Assembly (NCBI GenBank): GCA_024699855.1
Contig: JAMPIQ010000003.1
Location: 6,944,001-7,008,000, forward strand
Source of the DNA: Aphelenchoides besseyi
Lineage: Eukaryota; Nematoda; Chromadorea; Rhabditida; Aphelenchoididae
DNA length: 64,000 nucleotides
Reading direction: 5' to 3'
Shown: piece by piece, positions 1 to 11,532 of the stretch
Layout: the number at the start of each line of letters is the position of its first letter
How positions within the stretch are numbered: the first letter of the stretch is position 1
Notes under the pieces: generated by a model
Database searches by the model: none
What the model was told of the DNA's origin: nothing
What the model saw: the letters and a program-made list of their open reading frames with translations, nothing else
Program-made: the position numbers and the translations under genes

Positions 1-2537
1 AACTTTTTGGTGCTGCAAATTTTACAATCACGCCCACAGCATCGAAGTCTTTGTAGACCTAAATTCGGTTTTTACTGCAAACTCATCACTCTGCTTACTC
101 GTTTCAACGTACAAAGACCAAGATAATCGATGTACGGAAAACCGGAACAATCGATAATCAAAATCGTTGGTTTCAAATGACCACCGTGTTTGTCGAGTTC
201 GGAATCACTCGATCGTCTACGTCGTGATCTTGGTCGTATTCTCCATTTGCAGCCCGCATCGTCAGTACGTACCGCATTGATTTCACGCTTCTCCCAATGT
301 TTTACGGCTTTTCGCACGCCCTGAAACTTGAACTTAGTTGAGCATTTGTTGTTAGTTCGCACTGTTGCAAACTTCTGAACACTCGTGAATATCAGGGCTC
401 CATCGAAACGAAAAACACACGCATGACTCTCGATCTCGTTTAGTTGTTGCTTTGGTACTTCGCGAAACTCGTTGACTTCGCTGTCATGTATTAAAATATG
501 CCAAGAAGAACTGAAAGAAGAATAAGCAAATATCACACGATAACTTACCATTGATTGCGAACAACAGTGGTAAGAACAGCGAAAACAACGGCGGCAATTA
601 GCCCTTTCGCCAGTTCGTAACACACGGTGAGAAGAAGTGTCACGAGAAAGATAATCTAAGAAAAGGTGTACAAACAAATGGCCGTTGGAATACCAAATCC
701 GTTTTGAACAAGGGCCATAGCTTCCTTAGTTCGATGATTCGATCAAAACATGCAGTTAGCGACACTAATATAATGGACGCCAAAATGCACTAAAACGAAT
801 ATTCAATTAATAACCAATAGTTTGAGTAACCTTTGGCAAGTACTCTAATGCGGGACCAATGTAAAGAACAACGGCAAGAAGTGCAAGTGACGAAAAAAAG
901 GTTGTTAACTAAACTTTGTTTACGATCTTATAGTCATTTTAATCGCACCTGTGTTGTATTCTTATCTGCACTTCCAACAAGAGTGCGAGCAAAAATCGAA
1001 GTGACCGGAAAGACTGGAAATGCAGAAGACAACACACTCACAAATCCCAAAGCGTACAATTCTTTGCAACTATTAATACGATGGTGATAACGATTCTCTA
1101 CAATCTTAACCACCGTGAGGTGTATTGCAACAGTGACGATTGTAATCCCGAGTGTGGTTACAAATATCGATGAAATCAAATCAAATCGCGGTAATGCGGG
1201 AGGTGGGAAACTAAAAATTAATACCTTCAAAGAACCAATTCGGTACTCACTTAGTTGGAATATTGCCAACAACTGTGACGGCATGTCGATTAGACAAATC
1301 TGCATAGTTTGTTGCGGTAATACCCACAATTACCTTCAAATAAAAGGAATCACTATTGTGTTAGGATTCTTTTACCAATAACAGTTCGTATGGAATAGGT
1401 ATAACGAACACACTGTTAAGCCATGGCTCAATAACCCAACGACTAAAAATTAAGAATACGATGGACGCAGAGCTAATGATCAAAGTGGCAGGTTGAAACT
1501 CGTGAAGATGCTCGAACAGATCTAGTACTCGCTAAATGAACCACTTTTCCGTGCATATCTCGAATACTTACGTAAAACAACGAACCCGGACCCGATCTTA
1601 CTGGAAGTTTTATTCCCAAAGTCTCACCGATTTGCGAGAAAAAGACATGAACGTAACCTCCGATAACAAATCCGGACATCACTTGTTCAGACAGATAACA
1701 TGAAAGAAAATCGGCACGACAGATACCCAAAATAATCTGAAAATTGGGAAAATTGACTGTGTTTTATGTCGAAAATACGTGAAATATGCCCGAAAGAAAC
1801 ATTATGGTTGTTGCTACATGAATAGGATGCAGCGGTCGAAAGTCGTCGTCTGATTCCTCAATCATCACCGTTCGTATACCATCGACAGGTCCGTTCAGCA
1901 TTTCGAGTTCAGTGACATTCAAAAAAGCATCCGACGGTATAAATGTTGCATTCCACGGAGCCAAAGATTCATTAACGAACTTGGTGGTGTTGTAAAAACG
2001 TTGGTCGGCATTCAATTGTTGAACCTTCTCAATCAGTGACTGAGTTAGAACCGAGAGAATTGCAAAAGGTCCTAAAAGAATCGATTCCAGAGCGAAACGA
2101 GCAACTACCTAAAGCGTTGTACTTCGAATTTCCAAATATCATGTATAAAAAGGTGGGGAAAATAGACGTGTAAAGACCGTAAACGGGATCAACACCGCAG
2201 ATATTTGCGTGTGCAATTCCTAAATGCTTTGTAAATTTGGCCTCTTCACATTGTGTTCTCAACCTGTGGGAACACTAAAGACTGCCATCGTAAGTCCGGC
2301 ACTAAGATCAGGAAAAAACGAACTTCGCCAATTGTACTCGGCCAACCAACCACTTATGGGAATGCATTTGGCTAATCCGACAGTTGCAGATCGTAATGTC
2401 AAATGTCGTTCCACACTTCGTAGCAGCAAATTCCATCGCTCAAATGGTCTTCGACGAAAATTCTCGGATTCATCGTACACAGCTGAGCCCCACTGAAGTA
2501 TTGCTAATTTATTCGTATCATATGTAACTCTTACCAT
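1..2537 (-). CDS. SLC26/SulP anion transporter, 3' end outside window
   Basis: This is a multi-pass anion exchanger of the SLC26 (SulP) family, which carries sulfate or similar anions across the plasma membrane. About ten short exons join in frame. The N-terminal part holds the family's first helices (DLSAGLTMAVFSVPTG, then VDPVYGLYTSIFPTFLYMIFG near 2190-2110). More hydrophobic segments follow (QVMSGFVIGGYVHVF; ISSIFVTTLGITIVTVAIHL). From about 510 down to base 1 a cytoplasmic STAS domain is read (ACVFRFDGALIFTSVQKF, then ILIIDCSGFPYIDYLGL). The domain is still open at base 1, so the C-terminus lies outside. The only in-frame ATG upstream is at 2535-2537 and is followed at once by a good donor (GTAAGAG) and an acceptor about 45 bases on, so the first coding exon may hold just the start codon. 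Family assignment is firm; the transported anion is not knowable from sequence. Confidence 0.9.
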
Positions 2538-2990
2538 TTCAGTTTAGAACTCAATTTATTAGAATATACAAACTCATGGAAGAAACAGACAAACCGTTGG
2601 CCCAATTCAATTGAGCTCTTCACACCTTTCGCGCATCGAACAAATCAATCTGCTCGTTCGTACCGGTAGCGGTCGGTAACGAAACGGTCGCGTCAACAAC
2701 CACTGTTAATCCTTCTTCTCGAAGAATTTGACTGTTGCAACAATGAGTGTTTGTTATGAAATTGATTGAGGAACCAGACAAATCGATTTCTTTATTCCAT
2801 GAAAGAACAGGACTACAAAAGGCGAACTTCAGTGATTCAAACCATCGAATATGAAATGATTACATGTCAAATAGCATCAGAATAACCTCGATTAATTTGA
2901 ATGTTGTTGAAAACAGCTCGCAGACGAAATTTTTATTTCATTCATTTGTCCCAGTTTGCTTTCGCTGTTCAGTCGCTTCTTGTTTTCCCG
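2538..2990. other. Intergenic region between divergent genes
   Basis: About 450 bases separate the SLC26 start (minus) from the next start (plus). The stretch is AT-rich with no open frame worth keeping. It presumably holds both promoters. I see no clear TATA box or named operator. Confidence 0.5.
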
Positions 2991-3686
2991 ATGGACTTTG
3001 TAGAACCCGTTGACTTTGTGGAAATGCCCACCGCAATCGAGATAGACGACGGTGCGGAAGGTTAGACTTCAAAACCGGCAAATCGCTGTTGATGTGCGTT
3101 TCAGAACTCGAAATATCGTCGAATGAGTTGGCGATCTTGAACGGGTCGAACTATTCGATTCCACCAATGGACATTGAGGTGGATCCTGAAGACGAGTTAA
3201 GTGGAATTCTCGGACCGCTTCCAGCCTTCAACAACGGTCAGTATCTACATTTGAACGGCTAATTCAGTTGTTTGAAGAACTGCGTTCTGTCAATTCAACT
3301 TCGTCGTTTCAAACCGCCGATTCATTCGATATTGGCAGTTTTTTACCAACTGCCGCTTCGGATATCTCGACCGCTAGTGAAATCGACTTTGAAGAGTTTG
3401 GAGAAACCGCACAGTCGATCTCTACCGGCGACACTGGTCAGTTGAAGAACTGAGTAATAAGCTGAGAAGATTTAGCGCTTAGCATTCAATTTTCGCAATA
3501 CGATGAAGAGCAGGCAGATGTTAATGTTTCGATGCATGAATTGTTGCTACAAGGTTAGTTTGGTGAACAGCAAAAACTAACTGAGAAGTTGTAGCTTATG
3601 TTAGTGAATTGGAAGTATTGAGCGAAGAGGCCAAATGCTACACGCCCAATCCAAAGTATTTAATTGATAAATCTAAGGGCTTGTGA
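2991..3686 (+). CDS. Unknown acidic protein
   Basis: Five exons join in frame by introns of about 40 bases: ATG at 2991, an intron to 3104, a junction into 3278 (NN|ELRSVNS), then two more short exons, ending TGA at 3686. The product is about 170 residues, rich in Asp, Glu, Ser and Thr, with no signal peptide or membrane segment. It ends in a small helical stretch (AYVSELEVLSEEAKCY) and a Lys-containing tail. The acidic composition would suit a transcriptional or adaptor protein, but I recognise no domain and assign no function. The gene sits 287 bases upstream of the L47 gene on the same strand and could be the first member of that operon, though the spacing is larger than within the operon. 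Confidence 0.55.
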
Positions 3687-3973
3687 TTTTCCTTGTACAA
3701 TAGGAATAAATAGATCTCTATGTATCTTCTAATCACAAACTACTTCAATGGTATGAGCGGCATTTGGTATAAAGCAAAATTCGGTCAGAATCCTAATCTA
3801 AACATCTCGTTCATTGAACACAACCTTTGTGTTGACATAAACTTGACAATCATATTAACAACTGAGTCTTGCAACGCCGAGTCAGGACAAGAAGTTTTAT
3901 CGTTTGGCAAATTGATGCACTGGGAAGTAGAGACTGTTCAGTATTTTCTGATTGTAATTAACACTCGATTGCG

Positions 3974-4907
3974 ATGCTGCAGCGTTTTACTCGCAGTTTA
4001 ATTGTTGGCGCGTCTCGCCGGAATCTGCACCGAAGTTCGGTAGTTCGATTGGCGAAAACTCGAGATGAAGTGGAGAAGGAGATGAAGGAAGAAGAGGAGA
4101 GAAAAGAGAAAGATCTCGTGGACATTGACGAGAGTCTTAAGAAAACGATTCTTTACGAGTTTTTCGAAGCTGCGTCGTTGGATTCGACTGGAGAAGTTCG
4201 TTTGAAAAATCGGCCCGGACGTTCGTGGTCAGTCGAAGAGCTGCGATTGAAAAGCAACAGTGATCTCCACAAGCTTTGGTATGTTGATAAGTTTGAGGTT
4301 TACTTTTGAGTATTTAGGTATGTGTTGTTGAAAGAGCGAAATGTTTTGCTGACGATGAGATCGATTCGACAGTTGCGTGGAATGAAGTTCCCAAATCCGG
4401 AGCGATTTGACAAGATCAAAGAAGTAAGATGGTCCTCTTTATTCAATGTATATTCATATTCAGAGCATGGAGAATCTGGAGTCAGTTATACACGAAAGAA
4501 ACGATGCAGTTTTGCGTTTGGAGACCGGTGATAGCGCTTCACCGCCAATGCGTACTATCACCTCCTTCATGGGCTTCACATACCAGTGAGTTGACATCGT
4601 TTGTTGAGAACCGGTTATTGTTTGCAGAAAACAAGCGACGGAACATTACGAACCGGCAGAAGTGACGAAGGAAAAAGAGTACGAAGTCCCGTATCTTGAC
4701 GACGACGCGTATGTGACCCAAAAGTTGTGGAACGAAAAACAGGAGATGAAACGCCGAATTCACGAATTTGACGAGTACACGAGAATAAATCAGACCAAAG
4801 ACGACATAAAATTCAAACGGGCAATGCGAAGGAAATTCGACCGTCTGGAGCATTTGCCCAACACGATCGTACAACAAGAGAAACTCAAGCGTCAATCGAA
4901 TGCTTAG
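3974..4907 (+). CDS. mrpl-47: Mitochondrial ribosomal protein L47 (uL29m)
   Basis: This is a large-subunit protein of the mitochondrial ribosome, the uL29 family member at the exit-tunnel side. Four exons (3974-4278, 4318-4423, 4464-4585, 4628-4907) give 270 residues. The N-terminus is an Arg-rich mitochondrial presequence (MLQRFTRSLIVGASRRNLHR). The diagnostic MRP-L47 core follows: GRSWSVEELRLKSNSDLHKL, WYVLLKERNVLLTMR, then PNPERFDKIKESM. The C-terminal half is charged and helical (EVPYLDDDAYVTQKLW). The first junction falls inside the Trp codon of LWYV. MED11 begins 126 bases after the stop and MPC1 144 bases after that, all on the same strand, suggesting a nematode operon. Confidence 0.93.
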
Positions 4908-5019
4908 CTCAAACTGTTTAGTTGTTATTTTTGGTAAATAAACTGGTTTTCTTTTGATTTTAAATGCAATTGTACAGTTTTTATCTGCCTAGTATTTGAT
5001 TTCTTATTCAGGTTTCGGT

Positions 5020-5033
5020 AACAACGATTTCAG
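5020..5033 (+). promoter_or_regulatory. Candidate spliced-leader trans-splice acceptor before MED11
   Basis: The bases AACAACGATTTCAG lie immediately before the MED11 ATG. With no upstream exon in frame and the previous gene ending 126 bases away, this pyrimidine-rich AG looks like a spliced-leader acceptor for a downstream operon gene. A similar AG (CGTTAG) ends one base before the MPC1 ATG. Confidence 0.55.
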
Positions 5034-5555
5034 ATGTCGCAGCCCAGTCCGATGGCTTCGGCTGAATTGAATTTGGGAAAAACGTTGAATGATCGATTAG
5101 AAGCTTTAAATGAGGTAGATCGAAAAGTGGAAAACGTGATGGAGTTGGTCAAAAGTATCATGGAGAATTTGATCAAAGATAACAAACCAGTAAGTCGAAC
5201 CCTGTAAACATCGATTTGAATATTGGGAATTTAGATCGCCAGCAAGAAAATTAACGATACAATGCGCCAACTGAATCGAATTCTCGAGGACGACATCAAC
5301 AAAGTTATCCACGATCAATTGACATACATGGAAGAATTGTGTGTTGGAATGGAGCATCAGGGATCGACTTTTGGGCTGCAAAATCGTCGCGACACATTCC
5401 GCCAAACACTCGACGGTTTGCATCGCGAACTGGAAACTTTGCTTCCAGCGGAAGAAGAGGGAATTACATTGTGCGATAAAGATCCTCTCACTAAAAATCC
5501 CCCCACTGAAGATCCTCTCATTCAAGATCAAGAGATGGAGAGTGGATCGGAATAA
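5034..5555 (+). CDS. med-11: Mediator complex subunit 11
   Basis: MED11 is a head-module subunit of Mediator, the nuclear complex linking activators to RNA polymerase II. Two exons (5034-5189 and 5235-5555) give 158 residues. The protein is a helical hairpin typical of MED11: a first long helix ([19 protein letters not shown]) and a second around [17 protein letters not shown], followed by the family-like [19 protein letters not shown] segment, which matches the 'HEGSSYSSRKD' region of animal MED11. The tail is acidic and repeats a short DPLTKNP/DPLIQD motif. It is the middle gene of the L47-MED11-MPC1 run. Confidence 0.85.
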
Positions 5556-5698
5556 TGGTCTCAATATCCATTTTTGTAATTTACAACTTAAATAAAATGT
5601 ACAGATTATTTGTCCGTTTATGTGCCAAACGCTTATTTTCATGCGAAGATTACTACTTCATGAATTCTGCGCTTACTCTCAACTATACGATCGTTAGG

Positions 5699-6117
5699 AT
5701 GTCCGCTATAAATCGCGCAGTCGTTGGCTATTTCAAACGCTATTCATTCAAGGAATGGCGCGACTACTTTCTTTCAACTCATTTTTTTGGACCGGTGGCA
5801 AATTGGGGGCTTCCGATTGCGGCGATTGCTGATCTGAAGAAGAATCCCGAAATGGTCTCAGGGTAAACTTCAATTTCATTTTGACTTCTCAATTGCCTTT
5901 CAGGAATATGACTTTTGCGCTTTGCGTGTACTCGTCTGTTTTCATGCGCTTTGCTTGGCACGTTAAACCACGAAATCTTCTGTTATTTTCTTGTCATTGC
6001 ACGAACTTAACCGCACAAACCACCCAGTTTGCTCGTTGGCTCAATTATCATTATCTCCACGTGATTGAAGATCCCTATTTCAAAGCCCAACGTCAAGCTC
6101 TGGTGGCGCCTGCATAA
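5699..6117 (+). CDS. mpc-1: Mitochondrial pyruvate carrier 1
   Basis: MPC1 pairs with MPC2 in the inner mitochondrial membrane to import pyruvate. Two exons (5699-5862, 5904-6117) give 125 residues, close to the usual 109-130. The family core is unmistakable: [20 protein letters not shown], then [19 protein letters not shown] and [13 protein letters not shown]. The 41-base intron splits the Gly codon of VSG|NMTF. The frame is open further upstream, but the ATG at 5699 directly follows a splice-type AG and matches where MPC1 proteins begin. It is the last gene of the likely operon; a 3' region rich in AATAAA-like sequence follows. Confidence 0.95.
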
Positions 6118-6924
6118 GCAAAACTTCAATGATTAGGGACGTTCTTTTCTCTTGCCATATCCATCAATTCCTTTGTCATTGAACACAAAGGTTTTTATTC
6201 AATAGAACTTCTACGTATTTGCGTGTTTAACGAAAAAACATAGGCATTAGTGTTGTTTTATAATCTTAAAGTTAAGTTATAATAAAATTAGGAGATCGTT
6301 TCCATTAAACTGTAGACCTTAAGACTTATAAAATTAAAAATAAGTCATCCAAAAGTATTTGCTGCACTCTTAACGCAACTTTAATAACCTTGAAATTTAA
6401 ACGTGTACTGTTTATTGATCTCTAACAGTTGAAAATCCCAACGTGGGTGTTTGCTTTTCTGAAAACGAGCCATCTAACACCTCTATACCGTATATCTGAT
6501 GACGCAAAAGTTGTTATTTTGACTAATCAACCCGCAAAAACACTTCAACTTTTATCAACGTTCTCCTCGAACAGGTCAATCATCTTGTGACGCTTTGCCT
6601 GATTTACGATGCAAACTGTTAAATTTAACCTTTAAACGTGACGAAGAGTTTGAGTTTACCTGGAAAACTTTGTCGTTATTCTCAGTGCAGAATTTGAATG
6701 GGCGTCGCATCAAACCGCGTGGTTGTTATCTTTTGTGTTCGCAATCGCGGTTAAAGTTTACGAAAGGCTTAAACTAATGGGGCTATGAAACGGGGCCTGC
6801 CAGCAGTCAGAACAATCATTCGATAGGAAGACGAGAATCAGTTGGAACGGTCAGAAATGCAGGTCGACGAATTGCAGAACGGCGACACTATTTCTGTCTT
6901 TATTCGTTTCTAATCCAGCCGGTC
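6118..6924 (+). other. AT-rich stretch without a supported gene
   Basis: This is the 3' flank of MPC1 followed by non-coding sequence. Short open frames exist, but none shows splice partners, biased composition or a recognisable motif. Confidence 0.4.
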
Positions 6925-7896
6925 ATGAAGGCCACGAGAAGCACAGTGAATGATGATCTCATGAATCCGGTAAGTCTAAATTCAATTGAACCAATTGGTG
7001 GGCTACCAAAAACGGTCATTTTGTTCAAATTGGCTCAAATTGGGTCACAAAAGTCAAGGTGCCAATCCGCGAAATGGTTCGTGAAGAAGCGACAACCATT
7101 GACTTTATTGGATTTAAAGTGTTGTGTTATAAGTTAAAAGTGCGTATTAGAACTCAGTTTTGCGATTACAAAATGTTCGAAATTCTATTCAGTTGTCTTC
7201 TTATTTCTGTTGGTCACGTTATAATCACTGAAACAAAGTCTGTAGCTCATTTTGTGGATTTTCAAGCCGGAGGTAACTTGAAATCATTGTGGATTCTAAC
7301 GGCGTTTGTTGTTGTGTGGGGGCGGTCAAAATGAGACGTTTGCTTTTTGGTCTTTGCGGGGAAATGTGCAACATCAGCAAAACGATTGGTTATGCAAGAA
7401 CAAGGAAATAAAATCCGCTTTTGTTACTGCTTATCAATTGATTCACATGAACTTTGTAATTTAAGTCGTGCATGCAAAGTTCAATGGTTCATAGGATTGT
7501 CTAATACGAACGTATATTGTTCGGTTGTTGATGTCGTTAAAAGCTGAATTGATCACTTACTGATTTGTGCAATTTCAGAGTCCGATCTTCTTCCGATACA
7601 AAAACCAATTTATTCGTCGAAGCTTCCAGTACGTTCGAGCGATTCAATCAACAACCAAGAAGTGAAAGCCTTCGTCGACGAACCACGAGATCCCTTCGCA
7701 TCCGATCAGGCGACGGCCACTTTTGAGCCCCCGGTTCAAAAGATCATCGCACAACAACAACCGTCCAGTTTTGGCGCTTTCACATCTTCCGATTTACCTC
7801 CACCTATTGTCCCCGAAGTAGTGGTTAGAGGAACGGGAGTTCAAACAAATCGCTTTTCGCAAACTCCACTTTTCGGGTCCTGTCGTCCATTTTGAT
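6925..7896 (+). CDS. Unknown proline/serine-rich protein, exon structure unsure
   Basis: The best-supported part is the last exon, about 7579-7896, after the acceptor TTTCAG. It is open to TGA and reads as a disordered chain with PIQKPIYSSKLPVRSS, PRDPFASDQATATFEPP and the ending PLFGSCRPF. A start at 6925 (MKATRSTVNDDLMNP) follows an acceptor-like CAG and ends at a GTAAGT donor. A middle exon near 7059-7120 (PIREMVREEATTIDFIGF) would fit the first in phase, but I could not find a join to the last exon with a strong donor. No domain is recognised. Treat the gene as real but its N-terminus as unsettled. Confidence 0.35.
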
Positions 7897-7948
7897 CCAC
7901 AGTTGTCTTGTCACATGTAAATTAAGCACATTAAACGTAATAACGAAA

Positions 7949-8024
7949 GTATGTACAGATAGCAAAGAAACAAAGGGAATTAAACGAACACGTTTGTATA
8001 AGTGATCATTATGTGTAGTATGAA
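7949..8024 (+). repeat. Dispersed repeat, copy A
   Basis: This copy shares its order of words with 9740-9818: TGTACAGATA, a purine-rich middle ending TTAA, then AACAC, TTTGT and TAAGTGATCATT. By eye about 70 percent of positions agree, allowing small gaps. It lies just past the 3' end of the 7896 gene. Confidence 0.5.
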
Positions 8025-9739
8025 GTATCGTTGGTCTTTTAATCATAATCGATGTAAAAAACAACAACTGCATTTGACGTTAATAAGTAGTTCTATTAAA
8101 GTAAATGAAAAGAATATTGATATTGATTACTCGATTGATTGACTCAAGATCACCAAATGTTAATGGTTAATTGATTCTAGATAATTGACCTTCTTCAAAT
8201 CGTAGTTATTTTACTTCTCAGTAGTCGATTCTTTCAACTCTTCAGTATTCGTTTTGTCGTTTCTGCTTGTTGGCCGGGAATTAGCAAACTAGTTGATATA
8301 CTCGGTTTACTGCGCTGTTTCTCAAATCAAACTCCTTTTTTGTAGTTCGTTATCTAAAAGGACAGATTAATCTAGAACTATAGAAAGTGGTTATCGATAA
8401 GTTCTTGTTGTTGATATTGCAATTATTGTCGATGTTGAGTCTTAACATAGTCGTACTGTTTTATTATTCTTTCCTCAACTTGGCTTTTTGTGTCAAACAT
8501 TCGAACCGCCCGTCTCGCCCAACAGATCACCTCCCACTGTTTGAGGTAATCTTTTTTATTGTTGTTGTTGTCGAATAAACTACTCTCATTCTAACGAGGA
8601 CAAAACACTTGCAGTACTTTCGATAACAATTCCATACGTTTTTGAAACCTGAAAAACTAATCAACGTGTACTCGTTATAACATTGAATAACTTAATCCTT
8701 CAATATAACAGTATTCGATACAAAGAAACCTTAACCAAGAAAAGTTGTCAACCACCAGCCAATCGGGTAATTGCAAGTCGCCTACTTATTCAAACGTTAT
8801 TCTCCGAATTTCGAGATTAGTCAATTGATATTCAAGTAAATGAGTGTCGATGTCACGAGAATCACACGCTAACAGGTGAGCATATCATTTCATTCGACCC
8901 ACTTTCTTCATTTTCTTTGTGTGCTTAGAAAGCTGCCAAAACATTCGGAATCATGGAATATAACTCGAAATTACTACGTGCACTTAAGTTTTTTTTGTCA
9001 GCTACCATTGGACAAGTCCACGAGTTTTCAGTGTTTTTTGAACATTAGAGAGGAAAAAGAAATATACGAACACATTTAAAATGTTTTTCGGTTGACAACT
9101 CAAAGATACGTGTATCCGCCTTGCTTTCAACTTTTGAATCACAACCTCACCACGTACAATTCCTTCAAAAACACACTTCGCACACGTTTGATTATTCGCA
9201 CGAAGCAGTCGTCTCTGACTGTAACGTCGACTCGGATACCACTAAAATTTGGTATTATTCGTAAATTCTCCACCTCGACAACCTTACGATCAAGTTCTTG
9301 GCTCAACGTCACGAATTCACAAGCCACACAAACACGAATGGCAAAATCTTAGCCGATTTCCGAACATCCTTTCCGATTTGATTTCTGGTCATACCAACTC
9401 TGTTCTGTCTTTGTGCTTCGATCAATAAACTTCTCCTACTTCAATTACACTACTCAATACAATCTGCACCTTCATTAAATTGTTGCTGCGGAAATACTCA
9501 ACTATTTTCCCATTGAAGAGTATGTTCCAATAATAACTCCTTATCATTAACTCCATTCTTCGACCTCTAGTTTCATCTTTTCAATTGTTGGTTTCTAATC
9601 ACAAAATACGATAATTGCAAAAAAGCAACGATAACGATCAAACAAAGATTAATTGTAGGAATTGTAACGAATGCTTGTGAAGCAAACTAATGATCTTTGT
9701 CGTCCATTCATCTTACTTTTTATCTCAAATCCAACAAAC

Positions 9740-9818
9740 GTTTGTACAGATAACAAGGATATAAAAGAAGAAGTTAAGGAAACACTTTTGTGTAAGTGAT
9801 CATTGTATGTTCTCGCAT
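9740..9818 (+). repeat. Dispersed repeat, copy B
   Basis: This is the second copy of the element at 7949-8024, in the same orientation about 1.8 kb away, with TGTACAGATAACAAGGATA and GTAAGTGATCATT as anchor words. It is not near-identical, so the duplication is old or the element is under partial constraint. Confidence 0.5.
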
Positions 9819-9920
9819 ACCATGTGTTAAAGTTTCCATCTATTTAGAATAATGACTCTCTGTGGAAATACTCGATCAAGATATAAAATGAGCGATTTTG
9901 CAGGAACCTTCGGTAGAATT

Positions 9921-10968
9921 TCACATTTGTCTTTTAAAATCACTCTTCGTTTGTCATCAAATATTTCACAGACAATCATTATTTCAAAGACTTACATCTA
10001 ATCGTGATTCCAATGTTCGACTATCGATTAACGTCCATTCACGAATCAAATCGTGAACCGGCAAATCTCTGCTAAAACTAATTCGTCCGATGTCGACAAG
10101 CCGAAAACGAATTCGATTGCTTCCTGCCGCTCCCTCTTCCACGACGAGAAATCCATTGGACATGACAGTCGTCATTGCGGCCTCACGTGTTCCTGATCTA
10201 ACTGCAATGTAACCTAAAACACAAATTTACAATTTCATAATCGTTCTTTTCTTTAAACTTACCATTCTCACTGTGCAATTCTTCGTCCATCTGATTCACA
10301 GTCCATGCAAACGCCTTTAAATAAACAACTGTAAACGTATTATTATACGTCAAATACCGTGTAGTTGAGTGCAGGTGTCGCAGTCATGTGTTTATCAGAG
10401 AGACTGAACTCAAGTTGCTCGCCATATGTGAACACCTTAAACTCTTCAATTGATGCATTGTTCTCATGATTTCCGTTATTTTCAATTTCAAAACAACACA
10501 AAAACAGTCTTTTAGCTTTAAACTTCCTGTTTTGAAATTTTAAAAGTGCTGAGTATATGCATCAACTAGAGAGTTTACAGTACTGGAATTGTCGGGAATT
10601 TCGCTTTCCCTAAACAGTTCAATTGGATTGTGTAAGAGAACGGCATAATTACCACCGTGCTCGGATCTCCAAATTCCAACAAGCCAACTCAAGGGTTGCA
10701 AATTTGGTGGAATTCGACTGAGATCAAATTCTAAACACGCAAATTAAAGGTTATGAATAATCGTTTTCTCACTTCTTGGCAAATATCTACAAAAGGCGCA
10801 AGAACGTCGACATGCCGTTTTGATGTACCCGGTTCGAAAACACCCACTACTATCCGCCGCTATCCAATCAGGACAATTGAAGTCGTCGTCTTTACAATCT
10901 TCAGATCCAGCAGCAGTCAAAACGATCGAAGAACACAAAAGAACGAAGAATAGTACAAAGTGTTGCAT
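9921..10968 (-). CDS. Secreted ShKT plus nitrobindin-like barrel protein
   Basis: The first exon starts at ATG 10968, shortly after an acceptor-like TTTTCAG. It encodes a signal peptide (QHFVLFFVLLCSSIVLTAAG) and a six-cysteine ShKT domain (CKDDDFNCPDWIA, CFRTGYIKTACRRSCAFC). The following exons read LSWLVGIWRSEHGG, FKVFTYGEQLEFSLSDK, PALNYTAFAWTVNQMDEELH, AAMTTVMSNGFLVVEEG and DIGRISFSRDLPVHDLIREW. This is the order of conserved blocks in the nitrobindin/UPF0678 (THAP4 C-terminal) beta-barrel family, which binds heme or small hydrophobic ligands. The junctions between the WRSE block and FKVFTYGE block (around 10440-10600) and the last exon are less certain. Secretion is inferred from the signal peptide. 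The ligand is unknown. Confidence 0.72.
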
Positions 10969-11532
10969 CGTATTGTGCGTCTGAAAATTAAGTTGGTTTA
11001 CGTAGCACGCAAACTGAACAAGATTCTCATTTTCACTTTCCACTACCAAAAACCTGATTGCCGTCAAGGGCAACGGTTTGACGGAAAGAGAGCGAAAGTG
11101 ACCGTTCAAGCTATCAATTTGAGTAATGAGCACGTACAGGCAAAGCTGAACATTACACAAACTCGTGTTCCACGTTAATAAAACTGCGATTGAAAGTCGA
11201 GTTGTTATGTAAATTCGTGGTTTATCAACGACAAAAACAACGAGCTCGATCAGAACGTCGACTTTCTGCTAATGAGCAAAATCATCGGACATATTTCGCG
11301 TTTTCATTTGTTCATTGTTTAATTTCGTTCATTCTTTTCCTTGTTTTACAATTCAACCTTTCGGTTTTTGTTTCACGGGCCATTCAACGAACAAAACGTT
11401 TTCGTTCGTTGTCTTCCGATCGCTTCACTCCTCTTTCTTCTCGATTCCTTTTGCGCAATATCGCCGACGGCAATTTGGCTTTCAAGAGCAAAAACGTTGA
11501 AATTGAAAGGAAAAGTTCATTTTAAAAGGCAA
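10969..11532. other. Intergenic, no gene seen
   Basis: This lies between the start of the ShKT gene and the 3' end of the lipase gene, both minus strand. It is T-rich on the plus strand in its second half. Several overlapping frames are open there, but they are low-complexity Phe/Ser/Leu runs without splice partners. Confidence 0.4.

Larger units (their letters stand above)
7897..9920. other. Two kilobases without a supported gene
   Basis: The stretch is AT-rich, with scattered short open frames that look random. It contains both copies of a degenerate dispersed repeat (7949-8024 and 9740-9818). No RNA gene was seen. Confidence 0.4.

Noticed and set aside
9092..9352. 86-codon plus-strand frame
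   Set aside because: Composition is Thr/Ser/Arg by chance of an AT-rich region; no start context, splice partner or motif.
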